From Gluconacetobacter tumulicola (GTDB lineage: Bacteria; Pseudomonadota; Alphaproteobacteria; Acetobacterales; Acetobacteraceae): a DNA stretch of 64,000 nucleotides. The translations under genes were made by a program, and so were the position numbers. The DNA lies in contig NZ_JABEQL010000012.1 in NCBI RefSeq assembly GCF_014174215.1, positions 58,059-122,058 of the forward strand, given 5' to 3'. The notes beneath the pieces are model-generated. The model was not told the DNA's origin, did no database searches, and saw nothing but the letters and a program-made list of their open reading frames with translations. This document shows positions 25,675 to 33,340 of this stretch, one piece after another. The stretch's first letter is position 1; each line of letters begins with the position of its first letter.

Positions 25675-26343
25675 GTGGCTGACGGCAAACTGTATATCGG
25701 CACCAGGCGATATTCGTCCTGGTCGCTGCGGGGCTGGCTGGTCGTGCATCTGGCGGGGCTGGATGTCGAGGACGTGGTGATTCCTCTTGCCGGGGGTGGT
25801 GGCACGACGGCGATCAAGGCCGTGTCGCCCAACGGGATGGTGCCTTATCTGGAGCATCGCGGCGCGCTTGTGTGGGAAAGCCTGGCGATCGGCGAATATT
25901 GCGCCGAGATCACGCCCGCCCTGTGGCCGGCGGACCGGCTGGCGCGGGCGCATGCGCGCAGCATCGCCGCCGAGATGCATGCCGGCTTCCGGCCGCTGCG
26001 CATCGCCCTGCCGATGAATCTGGGCCGTCATGGGCGCGCGCTTGCGGGTGGACTGGCCGAGGATGTGAAGGCCGACGTGGCGCGGATCGACGCGCTGCTG
26101 TCGGAAACCCGTTCGGCCTATGGCCAGGGTGGTCCGTATCTGTTCGGTGCCGATCTGACGGTGGCGGATGCGATGTTCGCACCCGTGATCGCCCGTTTCC
26201 TGTCCTATGATGTGAAATTGTCGCCTGTGGTGGCCGATTACGCCGTGCTCCTGCGGGCGCATCCGCTGATGGCGCGCTGGTATGAGGACGCGGCCAGCGA
26301 ACCGGAAGCGTGGCATCTGGAGCGGTACGAAACCCTCGCCTGA
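25675..26343 (+). CDS. Glutathione S-transferase family protein
   Basis: A 222-residue two-domain GST-like protein. The N-terminal thioredoxin-like half has TRRYSSWSLRGWLVVHLAGL and the cis-proline region SPNGMVPYLEH followed by WESLAIGEYCAE, the usual glutathione-binding Glu-Ser equivalent. The C-terminal helical half has PYLFGADLTVADAMFAPVIARF, the N-capping/hydrophobic staple region. The start is a GTG at 25675 behind AAAGGGG. Substrate is unknown; the SSWSLR motif resembles the maleylacetoacetate-isomerase/zeta-like and YfcF-type groups. Cotranscription with the glycosyltransferase gene 10 bp downstream is likely. Confidence 0.85.
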   Translation: MADGKLYIGTRRYSSWSLRGWLVVHLAGLDVEDVVIPLAGGGGTTAIKAVSPNGMVPYLEHRGALVWESLAIGEYCAEITPALWPADRLARAHARSIAAEMHAGFRPLRIALPMNLGRHGRALAGGLAEDVKADVARIDALLSETRSAYGQGGPYLFGADLTVADAMFAPVIARFLSYDVKLSPVVADYAVLLRAHPLMARWYEDAASEPEAWHLERYETLA

Positions 26344-26353
26344 CCGGCCGGTG

Positions 26354-27448
26354 ATGCCCATGGCGCCGGTCCTGACCGTGCTGCCGCCGCGCGAGCGGTT
26401 CGCGCTGGGGCAGGCAGGCGCGATCAGCCTGCTGGCCCATCGGCTGGCGGCACCCGGCGATATCGTGGCCGGCCAGCCGGTCGAGGTGCCCTTCGCCGAC
26501 GTGGCGTTCCGGGCGGTCCGTCCCTCACGATGGGCGCTTTGGCCCCGCAGCGCAGCGGGCCGTTATGCGGTCGCGGTGGCGAAAATCGTGCGTGAAGTGC
26601 GGCCCGCGCTGGTCGAAATCCATAACCGGCCCGATATCGCCCTGGCGCTTGCGCGGCGCTTTCCTGGCCTGCCGATGACATTGACGCTGCATAACGATCC
26701 ACGCGCGATGCGAGGCGCGGCATCGCCGGCTCAGCGTGCGGCGCTGACACGGCGCATGAAGGTGATCGCGGTGTCGGACTGGGTGCACCAGCGCTTTGCC
26801 GAGGGGCTGCCCGGTATCACGGTGGCGGTGATGCCGAACTGTATCGACATGGCATCCCTGCCGCCGCCCGTACCGGCGGCGGCGCGCGACCGGACGATCC
26901 TGTTTGCCGGCCGGGTGGTGGCGGACAAGGGGGCCGATGCGTTCGTGGCCGCCTGCGGCGCGCTGCTGCCGCATCTGCCGGGCTGGCGGGCATGCATGAT
27001 CGGGGCCGATCGTTTCGGCGGGGATTCGCCCGAGACGCCGTTTCTCCGGGCGCTGCGGCCCGCCGCGCGGGCGGCCGGCGTGGAGATGGTGGGCTATCGG
27101 CCGCATGAGCAGGTGCTGGCCGAGATGGCGCGGGCCGCGATCGTCGTGGTGCCCAGCCGCTGGGCCGAGCCGTTCGGCCTGACGGCGCTGGAAGCGATGG
27201 CCTGTGGCGCTGCGCTGGTCGCCTCGCCCGTCGGTGGGCTGCGGGAGGTCGTGGGCGATGCCGCGATCCTGGCGCGTCCGGACCCGGTGACGGAACTGGC
27301 GGCGGCGATCGGCGAACTCGCGGCCGCGCCGGAACGGCGCGCCGCGCTGTCGGAAGCGGGGCGGGCACAGGCGGCGATGTTCGATTGCGCGGCCGCCCGG
27401 GCCCGACTGGGCGAATTGCGGCGGCAGGCCGCCATCGCCGCCCGCTGA
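26354..27448 (+). CDS. Glycosyltransferase family 4-like (GT-B fold)
   Basis: A 364-residue GT-B glycosyltransferase. The N-terminal acceptor domain has VEIHNRPDIALALARRFPG and VIAVSDWVHQRFAEG. The C-terminal nucleotide-sugar domain has TILFAGRVVADKGADAFVAA and the E-X7-E region (SRWAEPFGLTALEAMACGAA), followed by VGGLREVVGD. The layout fits retaining GT4 enzymes of lipopolysaccharide or exopolysaccharide pathways, but no other cell-surface sugar genes are nearby. The start at 26354 is chosen just after the GST stop; 26360 is an alternative. Confidence 0.85.
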   Translation: MPMAPVLTVLPPRERFALGQAGAISLLAHRLAAPGDIVAGQPVEVPFADVAFRAVRPSRWALWPRSAAGRYAVAVAKIVREVRPALVEIHNRPDIALALARRFPGLPMTLTLHNDPRAMRGAASPAQRAALTRRMKVIAVSDWVHQRFAEGLPGITVAVMPNCIDMASLPPPVPAAARDRTILFAGRVVADKGADAFVAACGALLPHLPGWRACMIGADRFGGDSPETPFLRALRPAARAAGVEMVGYRPHEQVLAEMARAAIVVVPSRWAEPFGLTALEAMACGAALVASPVGGLREVVGDAAILARPDPVTELAAAIGELAAAPERRAALSEAGRAQAAMFDCAAARARLGELRRQAAIAAR

Positions 27449-27531
27449 CAAGAGTCCCGCATGGGGGATGGGATGGACGCGCCAGGGCGCCTATATGCTG
27501 GGACGACTATCGACGATGGACAGGAGACGAC

Positions 27532-28518
27532 ATGTCTGAGACCCAAGCGGCGACCGGCGACGGGCTGGTGCCGGTGACGGTGCTGACCGGCTTTCTCGGT
27601 GCCGGCAAGACGACGCTGCTCAATCATATCCTGACGGCCGAACACGGGCGGAAATACGCCGTTGTGATCAATGAGTTCGGTGAATTGGGCGTGGACAACG
27701 ACCTCGTGGTGGATGCCGACGAGGAAGTGTTCGAGATGAACAATGGCTGCATCTGCTGCACCGTGCGGGGCGACCTGATCCGCATCCTGGGCAGCCTGAT
27801 GAAGCGGCGCACGAAGTTCGACGGCATCATCGTCGAGACCACCGGCCTGGCCGATCCGGCCCCGGTGGCGCAGACCTTCTTCGTCGACGAGGATGTGCGG
27901 GGCAAGACGCGGCTGGATGCGGTGGTGACCGTGGTCGATGCGCTGAACGTGGTGCAGACCCTGGAAGAGAGCCCCGAGGCGGTGAACCAGATCGCCTTCG
28001 CCGACGTGATCATCCTCAACAAGACCGATCTGGCGGACGAGGCGACGCTGGCCGCCATCGAGGCTCGCATCCGCACCATCAACCCGGTGGCGCGCCTGCA
28101 TCGTGCCCAGCGCGGCAATGTGGCGCTGGCCGAGGTGCTGGACCAGGGCGGGTTCGACCTGGCGCGGGCGCTGGAACACGCGCCGCATTTCCTGGTGGAT
28201 ACCAGCCATTCGCATGAGGAGAATGTGAGTTCGGTCTCGTACGTGGTGGAAGAGCCGCTGGATGCCGCGAAGTTCCAGGCCTGGATCGGCGCGGTGCTGC
28301 AGGAGCAGGGGCCGGATATCCTGCGGGCCAAGGGTATCATGAACTATGAGGGCGAGGACCGGCGCTTTGCCTTCCAGGCCGTGCACATGATGGCCGATGG
28401 CGGTTTCATCGGGCCGTGGAAAGAGGGCGAGAAGAAGGAATCCCGCCTAGTGATGATCGGCCGCAACCTCAACCGCCCGCGCCTGCGTCGCGGTTTTGAA
28501 AGCTGCCGCGCGCGATGA
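27532..28518 (+). CDS. COG0523 GTPase, CobW/ZNG1-type metal chaperone
   Basis: A 328-residue G3E-family GTPase. Walker A is GFLGAGKTTLLNH near residue 17; the metal-binding C-X-C-C is in NNGCICCTVRGDL. Walker B and switch areas are in IIVETTGLADP, and the base-recognition motif is NKTD. The C-terminal CobW domain follows from about 210, with a short histidine cluster (HSHEEN). Such proteins deliver metals, often zinc, to client enzymes. The start has AGGAGA upstream. It overlaps the WD40 gene by 4 bp. Two metal exporter genes lie a few kilobases downstream, which is suggestive but not proof of zinc. Confidence 0.9.
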   Translation: MSETQAATGDGLVPVTVLTGFLGAGKTTLLNHILTAEHGRKYAVVINEFGELGVDNDLVVDADEEVFEMNNGCICCTVRGDLIRILGSLMKRRTKFDGIIVETTGLADPAPVAQTFFVDEDVRGKTRLDAVVTVVDALNVVQTLEESPEAVNQIAFADVIILNKTDLADEATLAAIEARIRTINPVARLHRAQRGNVALAEVLDQGGFDLARALEHAPHFLVDTSHSHEENVSSVSYVVEEPLDAAKFQAWIGAVLQEQGPDILRAKGIMNYEGEDRRFAFQAVHMMADGGFIGPWKEGEKKESRLVMIGRNLNRPRLRRGFESCRAR

Positions 28519-29591
28519 CGGGGATGAGGACCGAGAGCGGGGCCCCGGCCGGCCTGCTCGAACGACGGGGTGCCACGCGCACGATCGATGGCCATGTCAT
28601 CGCCTGTGTGGCGTCGCGCGACAGCAACCAGTTCGCCTTCGCGACCGCCGAGGGCGATGTGGTGCTGGCGGCCCGCGACGATTTTGGTGATGCGGCGGCG
28701 TGGCAGGTGCAGACGGTGCATGATGGCGCGATCCTGTGCCTGGCGCCCGATGCCGCGCCGACCGGCTTCCTGACCGGCGGCGACGATTCCACGCTGCGCC
28801 GGATCGGCGCGGACGGTGCGGTGACCGACCTGGTGCGCGGCCGGCGGTGGATCGAGCATGTCACGACCTGGATCGACGCGAAGAACACCCCGAAATCGGG
28901 TGTGATCGCCTTTGCCTCCGGCAAGCAGGTGGAACTGCGTGATGCCGCCGGCGCGACGACGCTGAAGGTGCTGGAGCATCCGTCCACCGTCAGCGGCGTG
29001 GTATTCGACGCCAAGGGCAAGCGGGTGGCGGCGTCGCACTATAATGGGGCGTCGGTATGGTTCGTGCAGGCCAAGGTCGACACGCCCCGGCGGCTGGACT
29101 GGAAGGGCAGCCATACCGGCATCGCCATCCATCCCGGCGGCGACGCGCTGGTGACCAGCATGCAGGAGAACGAACTGCATGGCTGGCGGCTGGCCGACGG
29201 ACACAATATGCGCATGAGCGGCTATCCGGCGAAGGTGCAGTCCATGGCCTTCTCGCGCACCGGCAAATGGCTGGTGACCGGCGGGGCGGACAGCGTGGTG
29301 ATGTGGCCGTTCTTCGGCGGCGGGCCGATGGGCAAGGCGCCCGTGGAACTGGCCGGGATGCCGGGCGTGATCTGCCGGCGCGTGGCGTGCCATCCGGTGC
29401 ATGAGATCGTGGCGGCCGGCTTCGCCGACGGCACCATCCTGCTGGAGGACGCGTCGGCGCAGAAGGTCCTGCCGGTGCGCGGTGCCGGGGGCAGTGCGAT
29501 CTCCGCGCTGGCTTTCAGCCCCAATGGCACCGGCCTGGCATTCGGGACCGAGGACGGGGCGATCGGGATCGTGGACCTGGCGGCGCGATAG
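28515..29591 (+). CDS. WD40 repeat protein
   Basis: A 358-residue protein made of WD-like beta-propeller repeats. Examples are VVFDAKGKRVAASHYNGASV, SMAFSRTGKWLVTGGADSVV and ALAFSPNGTGLAFGTEDGAI, about every 40 residues, with no signal peptide, so it should be cytoplasmic. It overlaps the COG0523 GTPase by ATGA and is therefore translationally coupled. CobW-type GTPases and WD40 proteins are found side by side in other alphaproteobacteria. The propeller may be a scaffold or client adaptor for the metallochaperone; this is inference. Confidence 0.85.
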   Translation: MTGMRTESGAPAGLLERRGATRTIDGHVIACVASRDSNQFAFATAEGDVVLAARDDFGDAAAWQVQTVHDGAILCLAPDAAPTGFLTGGDDSTLRRIGADGAVTDLVRGRRWIEHVTTWIDAKNTPKSGVIAFASGKQVELRDAAGATTLKVLEHPSTVSGVVFDAKGKRVAASHYNGASVWFVQAKVDTPRRLDWKGSHTGIAIHPGGDALVTSMQENELHGWRLADGHNMRMSGYPAKVQSMAFSRTGKWLVTGGADSVVMWPFFGGGPMGKAPVELAGMPGVICRRVACHPVHEIVAAGFADGTILLEDASAQKVLPVRGAGGSAISALAFSPNGTGLAFGTEDGAIGIVDLAAR

Positions 29592-29615
29592 GCGCCGCGC
29601 ACCGAGGCCCGGAAT

Positions 29616-29635
29616 CGGGGCCCGGAAGGGCCCCG
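29616..29635. terminator. Hairpin between convergent WD40 and clc genes
   Basis: CGGGGCCC, loop GGAA, GGGCCCCG. It sits 24 bp after the WD40 stop and 6 bp before the clc stop on the other strand, so it may serve both. No T run. Confidence 0.55.
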
Positions 29636-29641
29636 GTCTGA

Positions 29642-31048
29642 TTACGCGCGCTCGGACGCAGCCGGGGCGGGCAGGGCGCCGCTGCCGGAGCCGGAGGCAG
29701 GGGTTTCGGCCGGCGGCGGCGCGTGTTCGACCACTGAGAGGAATTTCTCGGCCAGCGCGCTGTAGAGCGAGCGGGAGCAGATCATGCGCGAGACGCCGTA
29801 GGCGAGGAACGATGTCGCCAGCAGCGCCAGCGTCACCTGCTGGTTGTCCGACATTTCCATCACGATCACGCTGGCCGTCAGCGGGGCCTGCACCACCGCC
29901 GAGAAATAGGCGACTGTGCCCAGCAGGACCACGGCGCCGGGGGTGGTGTGCGGCAGGAACTGCGCCACCCAGCCGCCGATGCCCGCCCCGATGGCCAGCG
30001 AGGGCGCGAACAGCCCGCCCGGAATGCCCGAGCAGTAGGACACGATGGTGGCGATGTATTTGAGGATGAAGAACGAGGCCGGATAGCTGGTTTGGCCGGC
30101 GATGATCTGGCGCGCCTGGATGTAGCCCGTGCCGTAGGTGATGCCACCCGAGGCGACGCCTAGAATGGCCAGCACCACGCCGCAGAGTGCCGCGAAGGCG
30201 ATCGGCCGGCGCACGACGAACTGGCCCAGCGCGCCGGGCAGGCCCTGGGATGTGCGGATCAGGATCGCCGAGAACACGCCGCCGCTGATGCCGCCCAGGA
30301 TGCCGCAGGTCAGTACCGCGATCCAACTGATGCCGATCGGCACCACGACGTCGGTATGGCCGAAATAGGTATAGTTGCCGACCAGCGCGATGGCGGTGAC
30401 GCCCGACAGGATCACGCCCGTCAGCATCGTGCCGCTGGTGCGCTGTTCGAAGGAATGGCTGAGTTCCTCGATCGCGAACACGATCCCGCCCAGCGGCGTG
30501 TTGAAGGCCGCCGATACGCCCGAGGCGCCGCCCGCCAGGATCAGCCCGCGACGGACGCTGACGGTGGACAGGTTCAGCCACCGGCCGAAGGCATGCATGA
30601 TGGCCGCGCCGACCTGCACCGTCGGGCCCTCGCGCCCGATCGAGGCGCCGGCCAGCAGGCCCAGTGTCGTCAGCATGATCTTGCCGAAAGCGATGCGCAG
30701 CGACAGCAGCCGGTCGACGATGGTGAAATTTTCCAGGTGCAGGGCGGCGATCGTCTGGGGAATGCCCGAGCCCTGGGCGCCCCGGAACCATGTCCGCGTC
30801 AGCCAGGTCGACAGTGCCAGTCCGGCCGGCGTGAGTGCCAGCATGATCCACGGGTCCCAGGCGATCAGCCGGGTGCGCAGCGCGGCGGCCGTGTCGGCGG
30901 CGGAGGCAAAGCCGACCGCGACCACGCCCACGAGGACCGCCGCCGTCCAGTAGACGATCTTGCGGCGCCATTGCGCCGTCGTGACCCGGGCGGAACGGCG
31001 CAGATGTCGCATATGGCGGATGCGCAGTTCAGTCAGGTCGGTCTTCAT
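29642..31048 (-). CDS. ClC-family chloride channel/antiporter
   Basis: A 468-residue polytopic membrane protein with the three ClC signature loops: GSGIPQ, GREGPTVQVG with the gating glutamate, and the later [31 protein letters not shown] also fits. There is no CBS domain. The presence of the external gating glutamate leaves open both channel and Cl-/H+ exchange; the internal proton glutamate cannot be assigned safely by eye. It converges on the WD40 gene and appears monocistronic. The N-terminus is basic and cytoplasmic, as expected. Confidence 0.92.
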   Translation of the reverse strand: MKTDLTELRIRHMRHLRRSARVTTAQWRRKIVYWTAAVLVGVVAVGFASAADTAAALRTRLIAWDPWIMLALTPAGLALSTWLTRTWFRGAQGSGIPQTIAALHLENFTIVDRLLSLRIAFGKIMLTTLGLLAGASIGREGPTVQVGAAIMHAFGRWLNLSTVSVRRGLILAGGASGVSAAFNTPLGGIVFAIEELSHSFEQRTSGTMLTGVILSGVTAIALVGNYTYFGHTDVVVPIGISWIAVLTCGILGGISGGVFSAILIRTSQGLPGALGQFVVRRPIAFAALCGVVLAILGVASGGITYGTGYIQARQIIAGQTSYPASFFILKYIATIVSYCSGIPGGLFAPSLAIGAGIGGWVAQFLPHTTPGAVVLLGTVAYFSAVVQAPLTASVIVMEMSDNQQVTLALLATSFLAYGVSRMICSRSLYSALAEKFLSVVEHAPPPAETPASGSGSGALPAPAASERA

Positions 31049-31210
31049 CGTCTTGTGTCCGGGACAATGGCGCCCCGGGCCGGCGGCCGAGGGGCGATTA
31101 CGATATGTACCCGCCCTTTACTCCGTAAGGACCCGGCATTTCCATAGGAACCGCTCACTTATCCCCGACCGGGTGCGGATGCTGGGTTGTCCCCCACACA
31201 ACGGAATTTT

Positions 31211-32143
31211 TTAGACAGCCTCTTCAAAGGCATAAGGCGGGATCGCGATTCCGCAATGCTTGGCCTTGCGGTCCGGTTCGACGTGGATGTGAATCAGCGC
31301 GTCGCCGATGCGGGCCCGCAGCGCGGCCTCGATCCGGTCGCAGATCTCGTGCGCGGCATTAACGCTCATGGCGCCGGGGACGACGAGATGGAATTCCACG
31401 AAGGCCATGGCGCCGACGATGCGGGCGCGCAGATCGTGCGCCTCGATCGCGCCGTGGCCGCTGGCGGCAATGACCTGGCGGATCGCCTCCAGCGTGTCCG
31501 GATCGGGGGCCTCGTCCATCAGGGCCGCGATCGACTCGCGCATCATGCCCCAGCCCACCCGCAGCACGTTGAGCGCGATCAGGCCCGCCAGCAGGGGGTC
31601 GATCCACGGCCAGCCGGTCAGCGGGATCAGGATGAAGCCGCCTACCAGCCCAATGGTGGTCCAGACATCGGACATCACATGCTGCCCGGCCGCGACCAGG
31701 GTAGGCGAGCGCTTCGTCCGCCCGGCGCGCAACAGCGTCAGCGCCCAGGCCAGGTTCAGCACGCCGGCCGAGCCGTTGAGCGCGATGCCGGACAGGGGCG
31801 CGCTGGGCAGGCTGGGATGCTGCCAGTCGATCCAGGCCTCGCGGCCGATGGCCAGCGCGGTCATCAGCACCAGCACGCCCTCGGCCACGGCCGAGAGATA
31901 TTCGGCCTTGTAATGGCCGTAGGTATGGTTTTCGTCCGGGGGCAGGCTGGCGATATGCAGCGCCCACAGGCCGGTCAGGGCGGCGACGACGTTGATGATC
32001 GTTTCGATGGCGTCGGAGTACAGCGCGATCGAGCCGGTGACGCGCCAGGCCGCGTATTTCAGGCCCAGCGCGGCGATGCTGACGCCCAGGCTGGTCCAGG
32101 CCAGCGCGGTCTTGCTGATGTCGGGCATCCTGATCTCGGCCAT
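31211..32143 (-). CDS. Cation diffusion facilitator, unusual TM2 metal site
   Basis: A 310-residue CDF-type exporter with six predicted helices and a C-terminal cytoplasmic ferredoxin-like domain ending in a CxxC-less HIHVEPDRKAKHCG. TM5 has the usual HxxxD (HVMSD). In TM2, the position that normally carries HxxxD or DxxxD reads ETIIN (in SDAIETIINVVAAL), i.e. E and N. This E-N/H-D arrangement belongs to a less studied CDF branch, so the metal (zinc, iron or other) is uncertain. Its start is 4 bp after the stop of the His-rich CDF, so the two form one operon. Confidence 0.88.
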   Translation of the reverse strand: MAEIRMPDISKTALAWTSLGVSIAALGLKYAAWRVTGSIALYSDAIETIINVVAALTGLWALHIASLPPDENHTYGHYKAEYLSAVAEGVLVLMTALAIGREAWIDWQHPSLPSAPLSGIALNGSAGVLNLAWALTLLRAGRTKRSPTLVAAGQHVMSDVWTTIGLVGGFILIPLTGWPWIDPLLAGLIALNVLRVGWGMMRESIAALMDEAPDPDTLEAIRQVIAASGHGAIEAHDLRARIVGAMAFVEFHLVVPGAMSVNAAHEICDRIEAALRARIGDALIHIHVEPDRKAKHCGIAIPPYAFEEAV

Positions 32144-32147
32144 CGGG

Positions 32148-33191
32148 TCAGGGCACGCTGGCGTCGGCCAGCACGCAGCGCGTGGCGTAGGACAGGGTTT
32201 CGATCTGGAAGGTCGGGTGGCCGATGCCGAAGCGGATGCGCAGCGCCTCGGTCGCGTCGCCCAGCAGCATGTCGTCCGCCGGGGCGGGGCAGACCAGATG
32301 GACGGTCAGCGCGGTCTCGGTGGTGCTGATCGGCCAGATATGCAGATCGTGCAGGTCCTCCACGCCCGGCAGGGCGCGCAGATAGGCCTCTACCCCCGCG
32401 CGGTCGATCGTGCGGGGCACGCGGTCCAGCGCCATGTCCAGCGAATCGCGCAGCAGCGACCATGTTCCGGCGACGATGGCGCAGGACAGGACCAGGCCCA
32501 TGATCGGGTCCAGCCGCGCCCAGCCGGTATAGAAGATGACCGCGCCGGCGATCACCACCCCGGCGGACATGACCGTATCGGCCAGCATGTGCAGGAACGC
32601 GCCGCGAATGTTCAGGTCGCCGCCGCCTCGCGCGAACAGCAGCGTTGTCGCGCCATTGACCAGGATGCCCAGCCCGGCCACGGCCATGACCGTACCGCCC
32701 GGCACCGAGGTAGGGGCGATCAGGCGCAGGATCGACTCCCAGACGATGCCGCCGGTGACCAGAAGCAGCGCCACGGCATTACCCAGGGCGGCGAGGATGG
32801 AGGACCGGCGCAGTCCGTAGGTGAATTCGGCGCTGGGCGCGCGCTTCGACAGCGTGTGCGCCAACCAGGCGGCGCCCAGCGCCAGCACGTCGGACAGATT
32901 GTGCCCGGCATCGGCCAGCAGGGCCAGCGCGTGGGATGTGACGCCCCAGGCGGCCTCGGCGATCACATAGACCAGATTGAGCCCGATTCCCCAGGCAAAG
33001 GCGGCGCCGAACGATGCCGGCGCATGGACATGCCCATGCCCATGATGTCCATGATGGTCATGGTCATGGTCATGGTCATGGTCATGGTCATGGTCATGGT
33101 CATGGTCATGGTCATGGTCATGGCCGCAGCCATGCGCCCTGTTCTGCCCCGCATGCCCATGCGCGGATGAGGGATCGTGCGAATGGGCCAT
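32148..33191 (-). CDS. Zinc-type CDF exporter with His-Asp tract (CzcD/ZitB-like)
   Basis: A 347-residue CDF transporter. It starts MAHSHDPSSAHGHAG, and then a run of 11 His-Asp pairs is followed by HHGHHGHGHVHAP, a very strong metal-binding tail. TM2 has HNLSD and TM5 HMLAD, the H-D/H-D pattern of Zn2+/Cd2+ exporters. Six helices and a C-terminal domain (LPGVEDLHDLHIWPIST) complete the CzcD layout. It would move zinc from cytoplasm to periplasm. It is the first gene of a two-CDF operon. The His-Asp tract is coded by a perfect hexanucleotide repeat and could vary in length between strains. Confidence 0.92.
   Translation of the reverse strand: MAHSHDPSSAHGHAGQNRAHGCGHDHDHDHDHDHDHDHDHDHDHDHHGHHGHGHVHAPASFGAAFAWGIGLNLVYVIAEAAWGVTSHALALLADAGHNLSDVLALGAAWLAHTLSKRAPSAEFTYGLRRSSILAALGNAVALLLVTGGIVWESILRLIAPTSVPGGTVMAVAGLGILVNGATTLLFARGGGDLNIRGAFLHMLADTVMSAGVVIAGAVIFYTGWARLDPIMGLVLSCAIVAGTWSLLRDSLDMALDRVPRTIDRAGVEAYLRALPGVEDLHDLHIWPISTTETALTVHLVCPAPADDMLLGDATEALRIRFGIGHPTFQIETLSYATRCVLADASVP
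33055..33120 (-). repeat. Hexanucleotide microsatellite, 11 perfect units, inside a CDF gene
   Basis: Eleven uninterrupted copies of TGGTCA (plus-strand reading) code for eleven His-Asp pairs. Being a multiple of three, gain or loss of units keeps the frame and only changes the tail length. Confidence 0.95.
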
Positions 33192-33340
33192 GAATGCGGG
33201 GTCTCCTCGGGCGGCGGCTCTCTGTATCAGAAGCATCGCACCGGGGGCCAGTCCCGCGTTCTTTCGTCATGGCGGGCGGTCGTGATAAGGCACGGCGCGT
33301 GAACAGTCCCGTAATCCCGCACACGGATGCCTCGCCCCGC

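Noticed and set aside
28344..30971. Long minus-strand frame across the WD40 and clc genes
   Set aside because: Low-complexity Arg/Gly/Pro sequence, antisense to the WD40 repeats and out of frame with the ClC signatures.
33055..33120. Hexamer repeat considered as a CRISPR or satellite array
   Set aside because: The units are 6 bp without spacers and lie in frame within the CDF gene, coding for His-Asp.
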